A DNA stretch of 62,824 bases, taken from the NCBI RefSeq assembly GCF_009379765.1, contig NZ_WHTD01000028.1:1-62824 (forward strand), given 5' to 3'. The notes beneath the pieces were generated by a model that saw only the letters and a list, made by a program, of their open reading frames with translations, ran no database searches and was not told the DNA's origin. Below, piece by piece: positions 24,297-33,539 of this stretch. Both the position numbers and the translations under genes were made by a program. Each line of letters begins with the position of its first letter. Position 1 is the first letter of the stretch. The stretch is from Actinophytocola sp. Its GTDB lineage: Bacteria > Actinomycetota > Actinomycetes > Mycobacteriales > Pseudonocardiaceae.

Positions 24297-24409
24297 CCTG
24301 TATCGATGGTTCGCTCGCACGCTCGCCCTGCATTGATGGTTCGCTCGCAGGCTCCGGGACGCCGCTCACGGTCGCCCTGTGACACTGGTTCGCTTGCAAG
24401 CTCGCTCAC
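24297..24409 (-). repeat. Dispersed repeat, three degenerate modules at the alcohol-dehydrogenase stop
   Basis: Three versions of the module CCCTGTATCGATGGTTCGCT CGCAAGCTCGCTCA (spaced here for reading), the last one ending in the TGA of the dehydrogenase gene. On the minus strand the overlapping GTG opens [17 protein letters not shown], the same peptide type as at 4914-4964 and 50402-50553. No co-directional gene follows closely, and the frame here is not closed. Confidence 0.85.
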
Positions 24410-25383
24410 GGGACCAGCACCGCCGCGCCGTTGACGCGGCCTTCCGCCAGGTCGAGCAGCGCGCGGTCGGCCGTCTCGAGTGGATAGTCGGTGGTCTCGA
24501 CGCGCAGCCGGTGCTCGCCGGCGAACTCCAGGAACTCCCTGGCCTGGCCCCGGGTGTTGGCCGTGACGCTGCGCAGCTGCCGGTCCTGGAACAGATGCCT
24601 CTGATAGTCGAGCGGCGGGATGTCGCTGAGGTGGATGCCCGCCACCGCCAGGGTCCCGCCCCGGTCCAACGCTTCCAGCGCGACCGGCACCAGCGACCCG
24701 GCCGGCGCGAAGATGATCGCCGAGTCCAGCGGCGGCGGCTCCGCCGACACGGACGCGGCACCGAGCGAGAGGGCCAGCTCCCGGGCGGCCGCGCTCCGGG
24801 TCACCACATGAACCTCCGCACCCCGCGCGATCGCCACCTGCGCGGCCAGGTGCGCACTCGCCCCGAACCCGTAGATCCCGAGCCGCCCACCCGCCGGCAG
24901 AGCCGAGCGCAGCAGCGCGTGGTACCCGATGATCCCGGCGCACAGCAGCGGCGCGAGCGCGCTGTCGGCGTACCCGGAAGGCAGCCGCAGCGCGAAGTCG
25001 GCCGGCACGACCGCGAGGTCCGCGTAGCCGCCGTCCGCGTCCCACCCGGTGTAGGTCGACGATGGACACAGGTTCTCCGCGCCCCGCAAGCAGAACCTGC
25101 ACCTCCCACACGTCCCGCGCAGCCACGCGATGCCGACGAGCTCCCCCGGCGCGAAGCCACCCGAGGCCGCGACCACCTCGCCGACGACCTCGTGCCCCGG
25201 CACCACATCCGCCCGGTGCACCGGAAGGTCCCCCTCGGCCACGTGCAGGTCGGTCCGGCACACCCCGCAGGCCCGCACCCGCACGAGCAGCTCCCCCGCC
25301 GCCGGCTGCGGCGCCGACTCCGACCGCAGCCGCAGCGGCCAGGACGCCGCAGGCCCCGGATGCTCGACCCGCCAGGCACGCAT
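24406..25383 (-). CDS. Zinc-binding alcohol dehydrogenase (MDR superfamily)
   Basis: A 325-residue medium-chain dehydrogenase. Catalytic zinc site: [10 protein letters not shown] and PGHEVVGEV; structural zinc lobe with four cysteines in [17 protein letters not shown]; Rossmann motif [16 protein letters not shown]. The substrate cysteine of the third zinc ligand is in [13 protein letters not shown]. It oxidises primary alcohols or reduces aldehydes with NAD(H). ATG 25383 starts at the first beta strand. The stop codon is part of a dispersed repeat. Not linked to an obvious pathway here. Confidence 0.9.
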   Translation of the reverse strand: MRAWRVEHPGPAASWPLRLRSESAPQPAAGELLVRVRACGVCRTDLHVAEGDLPVHRADVVPGHEVVGEVVAASGGFAPGELVGIAWLRGTCGRCRFCLRGAENLCPSSTYTGWDADGGYADLAVVPADFALRLPSGYADSALAPLLCAGIIGYHALLRSALPAGGRLGIYGFGASAHLAAQVAIARGAEVHVVTRSAAARELALSLGAASVSAEPPPLDSAIIFAPAGSLVPVALEALDRGGTLAVAGIHLSDIPPLDYQRHLFQDRQLRSVTANTRGQAREFLEFAGEHRLRVETTDYPLETADRALLDLAEGRVNGAAVLVP

Positions 25384-25461
25384 GGGCCCATCCTGCCCGC
25401 ACAGCACTCGGGCCCGCACCCGGAAGGCGCGGGCCCGAGGCCGGCGAGCGAGCCGAACCGG

Positions 25462-26202
25462 CTAACAGTTCGGTGCGCTCCAGAACCGGCTGGACTTGTT
25501 GCCGACGTGGGTGTGGTCGTTGTGGTCGGGGTAGCCCTGGCTGAGCAGCTCCTCGAACCCGGCGGACTTGCCCGCGTTCCACATCTGGCACTGCGACGGG
25601 CCGCTCGACAGACCGAGGTCCGCCGCCTGCCCGTACATGTGCAGGCTCGTCGACGAGCCGCCGACCGCCGAGTTGCACGACACGCTGCGGAACGACGAGG
25701 TGATCACGATCCCGCGATCACCCAGCTTGTGCCGCATCGCTTCCAGCTGCCACATGATCCGGCGGATGTTCTCCTTGGCCGTCGCCGCGGTCACCTTGCC
25801 GCCGTTGAAGTTGTTCGCGCCGCAGTTGTCGTCGAACTCCGAGTACGCGAAGTGCGCAGGGGTGCAGTCGGAGTCCTGCAGCGCGTAGATCTTGCTGAAG
25901 GTCGCCGGCCCGGCGATGCCGTCGGCGGCTAGCCCGTAGCCGGACTGGAACCGCTTCACGGCGTTGGTCGTGGCCGGCCCGTAGGAGCCGTCCAGGGCGA
26001 GGTTCTCCCCGTAGGAGACCCAGCCCGCCACCCGGATCTGGAGCTGGGTGACGTCCGCACCGCTCGCGCCGGGCGAGAGCGTGCGGTTCCAGGTGTAGCA
26101 GTCGTCCGCCGCGGCCGTCGGGGCCGCGACCACGGACACGGTGACCGTGCCGGCGATCGCGAGGACGAGCACGGCGAGAAGGTAGGCAAGACGTTTGTGC
26201 AT
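25462..26202 (-). CDS. Secreted peptidoglycan-binding M15 peptidase (D-Ala-D-Ala carboxypeptidase type)
   Basis: A 246-residue secreted protein. Signal peptide RLAYLLAVLVLAIAGTVTVS with cleavage after AAA near residue 32. PG_binding_1 domain about 40-110 (SGADVTQLQIRVAGWVSYGE, DGIAGPATFSKI). The peptidase M15 domain has zinc ligands in SLHMYGQAADLGL and DHNDHTHVG, and six cysteines suggesting disulfides. It resembles the Streptomyces albus G zinc carboxypeptidase. It trims cell-wall peptides outside the cell. Single gene; the 140 bases before it are unusually AT-rich (TAGTTAGATATTTT) and may hold its promoter. Confidence 0.88.
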   Translation of the reverse strand: MHKRLAYLLAVLVLAIAGTVTVSVVAAPTAAADDCYTWNRTLSPGASGADVTQLQIRVAGWVSYGENLALDGSYGPATTNAVKRFQSGYGLAADGIAGPATFSKIYALQDSDCTPAHFAYSEFDDNCGANNFNGGKVTAATAKENIRRIMWQLEAMRHKLGDRGIVITSSFRSVSCNSAVGGSSTSLHMYGQAADLGLSSGPSQCQMWNAGKSAGFEELLSQGYPDHNDHTHVGNKSSRFWSAPNC

Positions 26203-26341
26203 AACGCCTCCACTGAGAATGCGACGGTGCAGGGAGTGCCGTCGCCGCGAAGGATCGTCCAGCGCAAATCATGCCAAGTCAACTGATAGTTAGATATTTT
26301 CCGCCATTTGTCGCAATGCAACAGGTCTCGTGTGCGGCCGG

Positions 26342-27253
26342 TCAGCCCTTGACCGCACCCGCGGTGAAGCCGGCGATGAACTTGTCCAGGAAGAGGTTGA
26401 ACACGAACGCGATCGGCACCGCGACGAGCACCGTGGCCGCCTGCAGCGACTGCCAGAAGAACACGTCACCGCGGATCAGCTCGGTCGGCACCCCGGTGCT
26501 GACCGGCATCTGCGCGGGCGGCGAGACGAACGCGAGCGCGTAGATGAACTCGCTCGCGGTCAGCGTGAACGCGAACACCACCACCGCGACGATGCCCGGG
26601 AACACCAGCGGCACCACGGCCCGCGCGAACGCGCCCAGCCGGCTGTAGCCGTCCACCATGGCCTGTTCCTCGACATCCCGGGGCACCGACCGCAGGAAGC
26701 CCATCAGCAGCCACACCGACACCGGGATCGTGATCGTCGGGTACACGAGCACCATCGACCACGTCGAGTCCTGCAGACCCAACCCGACGACCACCCGGGA
26801 CAGCGACAGGAACAGCAGGCTCGGCGGGATCAGGTACACGAGGAAGATCGCGATCCCGAGCGGCCCGGACCACGGCCGGTCCAGCCGGGCGAGCGCGTAG
26901 GCCGCGGGCAGCGCGAAGGCCAGCGTGATCAGCACGACGAGCACGCCCACCCACAGCGTGTTCCACGCGAACGTGAGGAACTGGGTGTCGGTGAACAGGT
27001 AGGTCATGTGGTCCGGCGTGGCCGGCCGGTTGAACAGGAACGGGTTGTTGTCGGCGTTGTACAGGTCGCGGTTCTGCTTGAACGCGGTGATCGCGCTCCA
27101 CAGGAACGGTCCCGCGCTCACCACCGCGACCACGATGGCGGCGACGTACACGCCGATCCGCGCGCCCGCGTGCCGGCGGCTGTACTTGCGGCGCAGCGCC
27201 GCGGCCTGCGCCTCGGACATGCGGGTGGCGTCCACATCGGTTCGGCCGACCAT
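26342..27253 (-). CDS. Carbohydrate ABC transporter permease, MalG/LacG type
   Basis: A 303-residue inner-membrane permease with six membrane helices. The EAA loop for the ATPase is VPRDVEEQAMVDGYSRLGAF. The N-terminal TM (GVYVAAIVVAVVSAGPFLWS) and the long periplasmic loop are typical of the CUT1 second permease. It starts 1 base after the end of the first permease gene and is the last gene of the four-gene transporter operon. Substrate is probably a sugar or sugar alcohol; it cannot be fixed from sequence. Confidence 0.88.
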   Translation of the reverse strand: MVGRTDVDATRMSEAQAAALRRKYSRRHAGARIGVYVAAIVVAVVSAGPFLWSAITAFKQNRDLYNADNNPFLFNRPATPDHMTYLFTDTQFLTFAWNTLWVGVLVVLITLAFALPAAYALARLDRPWSGPLGIAIFLVYLIPPSLLFLSLSRVVVGLGLQDSTWSMVLVYPTITIPVSVWLLMGFLRSVPRDVEEQAMVDGYSRLGAFARAVVPLVFPGIVAVVVFAFTLTASEFIYALAFVSPPAQMPVSTGVPTELIRGDVFFWQSLQAATVLVAVPIAFVFNLFLDKFIAGFTAGAVKG

Positions 27254-27254
27254 C

Positions 27255-28199
27255 TCAGCTCACCTCGATCCGGCGCACCAGGCGGAGGATGCCCACCGCG
27301 ACCGCGAGCAGCAGCGGGAACAGGAACAACGCGATCGCCGCGCCACCGGCCACGTCACCGCCGTCGATGCCGCGGTAGAACGCCCAGCTGGTCAGCACCT
27401 GGGTGGCGTCGTTGGGCCCGCCGCGGGTGAGGACGCGGACCACCGCCATGTCGGTGAACGTGAAGATCGCGCCGAACAGCGCCGCCACCGCGATCACCGG
27501 CATGACGAGGGGGATCGTGATCTCGAACATCCGCCGCCAGTAGCCCGCGCCGTCCACCTTCGCCGCCTCGTCGATGTCCCGCGGGATCGCCACGAGGCCG
27601 GCCATCAGGATCACCGCGGCCAGCGGGACCAGCCGCCACACGTGCACCGCGATCACCGACGTCATGGCGAGACCCGGCTCGCCGAGCCAGTACATCTGCC
27701 CGCCCTTGGGGAGCAGGCCGACCTGGCGGAGCACCCAGTCGATCGGCGAGTAGATCGAGTCGAGCAGCCACAGCCACGAGATGGACGACAGCGCGACCGG
27801 CGTGGTCCAGGGCAGCAGCACCAGGAACCGCACGATCCACTTGCCGCGGAAGTTCGCCACGAGGATGTTCGCCAGGATCTTGCCGAAGATCACGATGAAC
27901 ACCATGGACACGCCGGTGAACACGAACGTGTTGCCCAGCGAGCGCCAGAACACCGGGTCGTCGAAGGCGCGGGCGAAGTTGCGGAAGCCGACCCAGTCGA
28001 ACGACGGGTCGCCCGCGGACACGTCGGAGAACGCGAACCCGATCGCCAGCGCGAACGGGATCGCCACCAGCGCGATGATGTAGACCACGCTGGGCAGCAG
28101 GAAGAGCCACGCGAGCACGCCGTCCCGGTCGGCGATCCTGCGCCGCGCCAGCTCCTTGACCGGGGTTGGCTCGACCTTTGCCTCCGTGGCGGTCGCCAT
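27255..28199 (-). CDS. Carbohydrate ABC transporter permease, MalF/UgpA type
   Basis: A 314-residue permease with six predicted helices. EAA loop IPRDIDEAAKVDGAGYWRRM contacts the ATPase. FLLPSVVYIIALVAIPFALA is the first membrane helix. The start overlaps the ATPase stop (TGATG). It pairs with the MalG-type permease next to it. Confidence 0.88.
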   Translation of the reverse strand: MATATEAKVEPTPVKELARRRIADRDGVLAWLFLLPSVVYIIALVAIPFALAIGFAFSDVSAGDPSFDWVGFRNFARAFDDPVFWRSLGNTFVFTGVSMVFIVIFGKILANILVANFRGKWIVRFLVLLPWTTPVALSSISWLWLLDSIYSPIDWVLRQVGLLPKGGQMYWLGEPGLAMTSVIAVHVWRLVPLAAVILMAGLVAIPRDIDEAAKVDGAGYWRRMFEITIPLVMPVIAVAALFGAIFTFTDMAVVRVLTRGGPNDATQVLTSWAFYRGIDGGDVAGGAAIALFLFPLLLAVAVGILRLVRRIEVS

Positions 28200-29242
28200 C
28201 AGACGCCCAACCGGATCGGCTCGGTGCGCAGCCCTTCTTCTCCCGCGTCGAAGAACCGCAACCTACTGGCGTGCACGGCGAAGTCGTGCGTCTCGCCGGC
28301 GGTGATCGGGGTCTCCACCGTGGCCGGCAGCCGGGCGACGACCCGGGTGGGCTCGCCGATCCCGGTGACCGTGCCGTACAGGTGCCGGTCGCCGGACAGG
28401 TACTCGATCCGGTCCACCGCGAGCGGCATCACCGCGCGGTCGTCGGAGCGCACGACCTCGACCGGGAGCAGGTGCTCGGGCCGGAAGCCGACCAGGTGGC
28501 CGTCCCGCGGCACGAGGTTCATCGGCGGCGAGCCGATGAACGTGGCGACGAACGTGTCCGCCGGGTCGTCGTAGATCTCCGCCGGCGGCCCGACCTGGCG
28601 CACCGTTCCCTGGTACAGCACCGCGATCCGGTCGCCGAGGCCCATCGCCTCGACCTGGTCGTGGGTCACGTAGATGGTCGTGGTGCCGATCTCGTCCTGG
28701 AATGACTTCAGCTCGTCGCGGGCCGACGCACGCAGCTTCGCGTCCAAGTTGGACAGTGGCTCGTCGAGCAGGAACACCTGCGGCTCGCGGACCAGTGCCC
28801 TGGCGAGCGCGACCCGCTGGCGCTCGCCGCCGGACAGCTGGCGCGGCTTGCGGGCGAGGAGCTTCTCGATCTCGAGGAGCTCGGCCGCCCACCGCGCCTT
28901 CCGGTCCCGTTCCTCCTTCGCCATGCCCACCGCACGCAGCGGGAACACGATGTTGGCCAGCACCGTCTTGTGCGGGTAGAGCGCGTAGCTCTGGAACACC
29001 ATGGCGATCTTGCGGGCGCGCGGCGGCAGCCCCGTGACCACGTGGTCGTCGATCAGGATGTCGCCGCTGGTCGGCTCCTCCAGACCGGCGATGGTGCGCA
29101 GCAGGGTGGTCTTGCCGCACCCGGACGGGCCGAGCAGGACAAGGTACTCACCGTCGCCGGCGGTGAGGTTCACGCCGTCGATCGCGTGCACCTTCCCGCT
29201 GTCGAACTGCTTGGTCAGCTCGCGGACCTCGACGACCGCCAC
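28199..29242 (-). CDS. ABC transporter ATPase, MalK/UgpC type
   Basis: A 347-residue ATPase. Walker A GPSGCGKTTLLRTIAG, Q-loop MVFQSYALYPH, signature LSGGERQRVALARALVREP, Walker B VFLLDEPLSNLD, H-loop YVTHDQVEAM. Residues about 240-347 form the OB-type regulatory domain of MalK-like proteins (LVGFRPEHLLPVEV). GTG 29242 starts after AGGGAG. A single module of the dispersed repeat lies between it and the binding-protein gene, with a small ORF (29215-29295) that overlaps its start. Confidence 0.92.
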   Translation of the reverse strand: MAVVEVRELTKQFDSGKVHAIDGVNLTAGDGEYLVLLGPSGCGKTTLLRTIAGLEEPTSGDILIDDHVVTGLPPRARKIAMVFQSYALYPHKTVLANIVFPLRAVGMAKEERDRKARWAAELLEIEKLLARKPRQLSGGERQRVALARALVREPQVFLLDEPLSNLDAKLRASARDELKSFQDEIGTTTIYVTHDQVEAMGLGDRIAVLYQGTVRQVGPPAEIYDDPADTFVATFIGSPPMNLVPRDGHLVGFRPEHLLPVEVVRSDDRAVMPLAVDRIEYLSGDRHLYGTVTGIGEPTRVVARLPATVETPITAGETHDFAVHASRLRFFDAGEEGLRTEPIRLGV

Positions 29243-29255
29243 CCGGACTCCCTCT

Positions 29256-29289
29256 CAGCATTGATGCTCGCTCCGCAAGCTCCGCTCAG
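29256..29289 (-). repeat. Single module of the dispersed mini-ORF repeat family
   Basis: Minus strand CTGAGCGGAGCTTGCGGAGC followed by GAGCATCAATG, the same core as the units at 4556-4917. It is in the 59-base gap between the binding protein and the ATPase gene. A frame from ATG 29295 reads MLLSGACGASINAERE and closes at TGA 29215, overlapping the ATPase start. Confidence 0.75.
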
Positions 29290-29301
29290 CAGCATGGTCG
29301 C

Positions 29302-30729
29302 TCAGCCGCCGACGAGCCCTTGGGCACGCCACTTGTCGAAGATCGCGTTGACCTGGCCGGCCGCCTCGGTGACCGACTCCTGCGGGGAGGCCTCGCCGCG
29401 CACGGCCCGCGCGAACATGTTCGGGATGACGAAGGTGTTGAACACCTCGCCGATCGCGGTCGACGCCGGCCCGGGGTGGCCGATGTTCGCGCTCCACGGG
29501 ATCGCGTCGGACAGGAACGCGAGCTTGTCGGCCGGCTTCGCGCCGAACGGGTCGTCGTTGAGCCAGGCGTCCCGGTCGGGCGTGAGCTTGTCCCACGCGC
29601 AGAAGTCGTAGAGCTTCGAGTGGTAGGTGGCGGAGGCGAAGTTCGCCGTGTAGTGCAGCAGGAACTCCTTGGCCGCGTCCGGTGCCGTCGCGTGCTGCGG
29701 GACGATCCAGTTGTAGAGCACGTGCTGCGCGGCGAGGGCCGCCTTCGGGCCACGCAGCGCCGGCACGAAGTGGACGTCGTCGGCGACGTCCGGGTTGGAC
29801 TCCTGCGCGGTGCGCCACGCGGAGATCGAGTTGACCACATAGGACAGCTTGCCGGCGACGAGGCCCTGGTTGTTGCTGGCGGCGTTCCAGGAGAACACCT
29901 CGGGCGTCATGGCCTGCTTGTAGAGCTTGGTCATGAACTCGACCGCGGCCACGGTCTCCGGCGAGTCGAGGATGACCTTCTCGTTCTCGTCCTGCTCGGA
30001 CGCGCCGTAGGACCACATCAGCGCGCGCAGCACCATGTTGGAGTCGATCTCCTGGGACATGCCGAGGCCGAGCTGGATGCCGTCCTTGCTCTTGATCTCG
30101 GTCGCGCCGGTGAGCAGGTCGTCCCACGTCGTGGGGCCGTCGGCGAAACCCGCCGGCTCCCACAGCGACTTGCGGAAGTTGCCCGGGTCGGGGACCCAGC
30201 CCGGCGAGTAGGCGTAGAACTTGCCGGTCGTGGGGTTGGAGCTGGACTTCGCGCACAGCGACAGCTGCTCGCCCCAGCGGGAGCTGGCCTCGTCGACGAG
30301 GTCCTTCATGTCGAGCACGCTCGGCTCGTACTGGGACAGCGTCGCGATGTACTGGATGAGGTCGTGGCCCTCGCCGGCCTGCACCTCGGCGGCGATGCGG
30401 GTCGGGATCTGCGCCTGGTCCACGTGGTCGACGGTGACCTTCACGCCGGTCCGGTTGCCCCAGTCCTGCGCGAACTTGTCGAACCAGGTGTCGTGGCTCG
30501 GCACGAAGTGGCTCCACAGAAGGATCTTCAGCTCACCGGAGAGCTTGCTCGCGGGCTCGGCGAAGGTCGTCTCGGGAGCCTCGCCGGTCGAGCCGGGATC
30601 GGTGGTCGGGGACTCCTCACTGGCACAGGCACTGCCGAAGCCTGCGGCCATGGCGGCGACCGCCGCCGCGCGTAACACGTCGCGCCGGCTGTGAGGAACA
30701 CGGAAAATGCGGGGAACGCCTTCGTTCAT
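29302..30729 (-). CDS. Solute-binding lipoprotein of the sugar ABC transporter (Tat-exported)
   Basis: A 475-residue substrate-binding protein. The N terminus HSRRDVLRAAAVAAMAAG is a twin-arginine signal and GFGSACAS a lipobox, so it is exported folded and lipid-anchored. The mature chain (KLSGELKILLWSHFVPSHDT, GWVPDPGNFRKSLWEPAGFA) is a cluster-B binding protein. Its closest named group looks like extracellular solute-binding protein family 1. First gene of the operon with ATPase and two permeases. Confidence 0.88.
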   Translation of the reverse strand: MNEGVPRIFRVPHSRRDVLRAAAVAAMAAGFGSACASEESPTTDPGSTGEAPETTFAEPASKLSGELKILLWSHFVPSHDTWFDKFAQDWGNRTGVKVTVDHVDQAQIPTRIAAEVQAGEGHDLIQYIATLSQYEPSVLDMKDLVDEASSRWGEQLSLCAKSSSNPTTGKFYAYSPGWVPDPGNFRKSLWEPAGFADGPTTWDDLLTGATEIKSKDGIQLGLGMSQEIDSNMVLRALMWSYGASEQDENEKVILDSPETVAAVEFMTKLYKQAMTPEVFSWNAASNNQGLVAGKLSYVVNSISAWRTAQESNPDVADDVHFVPALRGPKAALAAQHVLYNWIVPQHATAPDAAKEFLLHYTANFASATYHSKLYDFCAWDKLTPDRDAWLNDDPFGAKPADKLAFLSDAIPWSANIGHPGPASTAIGEVFNTFVIPNMFARAVRGEASPQESVTEAAGQVNAIFDKWRAQGLVGG

Positions 30730-30880
30730 CGCGGACTCCAGCCCTCGAAGGTGTATCAGAGGGGCACCGTAACGCCGTAATGAGTCACATCACTAGACCC
30801 GATCAAGAACCGTGACCTCTGACCTGGGCGAACACCGCACACCCGTTCGCCCTGCGAACACCACTGAATCGTTCCCGAGC

Positions 30881-30986
30881 CGCGAGTCCAACCCACAGAA
30901 CCCGCGAGTCCAACACTCGCGACCTGCGAGTCCAACATTCGTCACTCCCGGACGGGGACTCGCGGGTCCGGAACGTTGGACTCGCG
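30881..30986. repeat. Intergenic 12-bp repeats CGCGAGTCCAAC, direct and inverted
   Basis: CGCGAGTCCAAC at 30881 and 30903, TGCGAGTCCAAC at 30925, and the inverted GTTGGACTCGCG at 30975-30986, four bases before the enoyl-CoA hydratase stop. The last pair can form a hairpin between a 3' gene end and the promoter of the binding protein. A related GTTGGACACGCGG lies at 39649. No gene lies in 30730-30989. Confidence 0.8.
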
Positions 30987-30989
30987 GGG

Positions 30990-31835
30990 TTACTTCGGGC
31001 GGGAGCCGTAGTCGCCGAAGGGGTTGTCTCGTTCGCGGACCGCTCGGCGGAAGCCGACGTTCCGCGAGCGCGTCACGAAGTCCTGGCCTTCCTGGGTGTG
31101 CCTCGCCACGCCGTCCAGCAGGGTGCCCAGGGTCCGCGCGGAGCGGAGGCCCATGTTCTCCGCCGTCTGGTTGCACAGCAGCTTCAACATCTCCAGCTGG
31201 TTGCCCGGCAGCATCGCCATCCGCCTCGCCAGGGCGGTCGCGTGCTCCGACAACGCGGCGTCCGGCACGCATTCGCAGATCAACCCTATCTCCGCCGCGC
31301 GCGGGGCCGGGATCTCGTCGCCGGTCAGCAGGTACCGCTTCGTCTGCTCGAAACCCAGGCGGTAGATCCACATCGGCGTCGTCGGGGTGCCCCACACGCG
31401 CGACGGCGGGTAGCCGAACGTCGCGCCCTCCCCCGCCACGATCAGGTCCGTGCACAGCACGAGATCCGTCCCACCCGCGACGCACCAGCCGTGCACGGCC
31501 GCGATCGTCGGCTTGGCCGCGTACCAGAACTTCAGGTACACGTCCACGAACGAGCTCAGCATCCGGTAGTCCCGCGCCGAGTCCCACACCCGCCCGCTCG
31601 CCGCCTCGGTCGCCTGCAGCTCGGTCGACCAGTCGAGACCGTAGCCCGCGCAGAACGCCGGGCCGTCCGCACGCAGCAACATGACCCGCACGTCGGGTTC
31701 CGCGTCCGCGTCGTCGATCGCCGCGGACAGCTCGTCGCGCAGCTGCGGGGTGATCGTGTTGTACTCGTCGGGCCGGCACAGGATGATCGAGCGGACGCCG
31801 GCCTCCGTCTCCGTTCGTACCGCCGGACCCATCAC
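30990..31835 (-). CDS. Enoyl-CoA hydratase/isomerase family protein
   Basis: A 281-residue crotonase-fold protein. Oxyanion hole segments ADGPAFCAGYGLDW and VHGWCVAGGTDLVLCTDL are present. The hydratase glutamates usually found near residues 110-140 are not both obvious (FGYPPSRVWGTPTTPMW), so an isomerase or other crotonase reaction is possible. The start overlaps the dehydrogenase stop (ATGA), making a two-gene operon controlled from the PaaX divergent promoter region. Confidence 0.86.
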   Translation of the reverse strand: MMGPAVRTETEAGVRSIILCRPDEYNTITPQLRDELSAAIDDADAEPDVRVMLLRADGPAFCAGYGLDWSTELQATEAASGRVWDSARDYRMLSSFVDVYLKFWYAAKPTIAAVHGWCVAGGTDLVLCTDLIVAGEGATFGYPPSRVWGTPTTPMWIYRLGFEQTKRYLLTGDEIPAPRAAEIGLICECVPDAALSEHATALARRMAMLPGNQLEMLKLLCNQTAENMGLRSARTLGTLLDGVARHTQEGQDFVTRSRNVGFRRAVRERDNPFGDYGSRPK

Positions 31836-33487
31836 TTGACCCGGGCGCGCTCGAGGATCGCCGCGGTGTCCACTCCGGACGGAAGGGTGCCGAAAGCGAT
31901 GCCCCAGTCGCCGCCCAGCCGGGAGGCGCAGAAGGCGTCCGCGACCGCGGGGTGGCCGTACCGCACGAGCAGGGATCCCTGCAGCACCAACGCCATCCGC
32001 TCGACCAGCCGGCGGGCGCCGGCCTGCGCGGCGACCGGGTCGGTCAGCCCGCCGAGCTCCGCCCGGAGCGTGGCGACCGCGTCGTCGAGCCGGCGGTCCG
32101 CACCGGCGGCGGTCGAGACCTCGGCGAAGAACGCCTCGGTGCCCGACCCCATGGCCCGCAGCACGTCGAGCGCGGCGACGTTGCCCGAGCCCTCCCAGAT
32201 CGAGATGAGCGGCGCCTCACGGTACAGCCGCGGCATGCCGGACTCCTCGACGTAACCGTTGCCGCCCAGGCATTCCAATGCTTCCGCCGCGTGCGCGGAG
32301 GTCCGCTTGCACACCCAGTACTTGCCGACCGCGAGCCCGATCCTGCGGAACGCGGCCGACTGCTCGTCCCCCGCGACGGCCCGGTCGGTGGCGCCGGCGA
32401 GGCGCATGGCGAGCGCCGTGGCGGCCTCGGACTCGATCGTCAGGTCCGCCAGCACGTTGCGCATCAACGGGGTGTCGACGAGGTAGCCGCCGAACGCCTG
32501 CCGGTAGCCGGCGTGGTGCACGGCCTGCACGAGTCCCGCGCGCATCCCGGCGGCGCCGGCGATCACGCAGTCCAGCCTGGTCATGTTGACCATCTGGATG
32601 ATCGTGCGGACGCCGTGGCCCTCCTCCCCCACGAGCCACGCGACGGCCTCGTCGTACTCGACCTCGGCCGAGGCGTTGGACCGGTTGCCGAGCTTGTCCT
32701 TGAGCCGCTGCAGGTACATGCGGTTGCGGGTGCCGTCGGGCAGGACGCGCGGGAGGAGATAACAGGACAGCCCACTGCCGTCCTGCGGGACACCCGAACC
32801 CGAGGCTGCCTGGGCGAGCACGAGGAAGACGTCGCACATCGGCGCGGAGGTGAACCACTTGTGGCCGGTGAGCAGGTAGCTGCCGTCGGGCCGCGAGACC
32901 GCGCGGGTGGTGTTGGCGCGGACGTCGGAGCCGCCCTGCTTCTCGGTCATCGACATGCCGGCCGTCAGGCCCTGCTTGGTCTCCGGGGCGCGCAGGCCCG
33001 GGTCGTAGGCGGTCGCCGCGAGCAGCGGTTCGAACCGCCCCGCCAACTCGGGGCTGTGCCGCAGCGCGGGGACCGCGGCGTAGGTCATCGAGATCGGGCA
33101 GGCGTGGCCGGCCTCGACCTGGCCCCACAGGTAGAACTTGGCGGCCCTGGCGACGTGCGCGCCCTCGCGTTCGTCGCGCCAGGGGGCGGCGTGCATGCCC
33201 TGCTCGACCGCGACGGTCATCAGCTCGTGGTAGGCCGGGTGGTACTCGACCTCGTCGATGCGGTTGCCGTAGCGGTCGTGGGTGCGCAGGACCGGCTCGT
33301 TCTCGTTGGCGACCCGGCCCCACTCCTGCGCCTGCGCGGTGCCGGCCAGCCGGCCGAGCTCGTGCACGGCGTCCTCGGCCCACCCCGCGCCCTCCCTGCG
33401 CAGGCCCTCGAGCAGCGACGGGTCGTCTGCGGTGTCATGGCCGACGAGCGGCGGGACCTGGTTGGTTACTGCGTGAGTGGCCACCAT
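31832..33487 (-). CDS. AidB-like acyl-CoA dehydrogenase
   Basis: A 551-residue flavoprotein, longer than usual acyl-CoA dehydrogenases (about 380) and of AidB length. FAD/substrate motifs: GMSMTEKQGGSDVRANTT, YLLTGHKWFTSAPMCDVF, and the C-terminal CLGGNGYVEESGMPRLYRE with LISIWEGSGNVAALDVLR. AidB family members bind DNA and protect it from alkylation, or act on branched acyl-CoA. The basic C-terminal domain is present. Coupled with the enoyl-CoA hydratase and divergent from PaaX; a shared catabolic role is inference. Confidence 0.85.
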   Translation of the reverse strand: MVATHAVTNQVPPLVGHDTADDPSLLEGLRREGAGWAEDAVHELGRLAGTAQAQEWGRVANENEPVLRTHDRYGNRIDEVEYHPAYHELMTVAVEQGMHAAPWRDEREGAHVARAAKFYLWGQVEAGHACPISMTYAAVPALRHSPELAGRFEPLLAATAYDPGLRAPETKQGLTAGMSMTEKQGGSDVRANTTRAVSRPDGSYLLTGHKWFTSAPMCDVFLVLAQAASGSGVPQDGSGLSCYLLPRVLPDGTRNRMYLQRLKDKLGNRSNASAEVEYDEAVAWLVGEEGHGVRTIIQMVNMTRLDCVIAGAAGMRAGLVQAVHHAGYRQAFGGYLVDTPLMRNVLADLTIESEAATALAMRLAGATDRAVAGDEQSAAFRRIGLAVGKYWVCKRTSAHAAEALECLGGNGYVEESGMPRLYREAPLISIWEGSGNVAALDVLRAMGSGTEAFFAEVSTAAGADRRLDDAVATLRAELGGLTDPVAAQAGARRLVERMALVLQGSLLVRYGHPAVADAFCASRLGGDWGIAFGTLPSGVDTAAILERARVK

Positions 33488-33539
33488 GGTCGCGATGTTA
33501 CATTTTCTGAACACGCGACACCAGAGTTGTAAGGATGTC

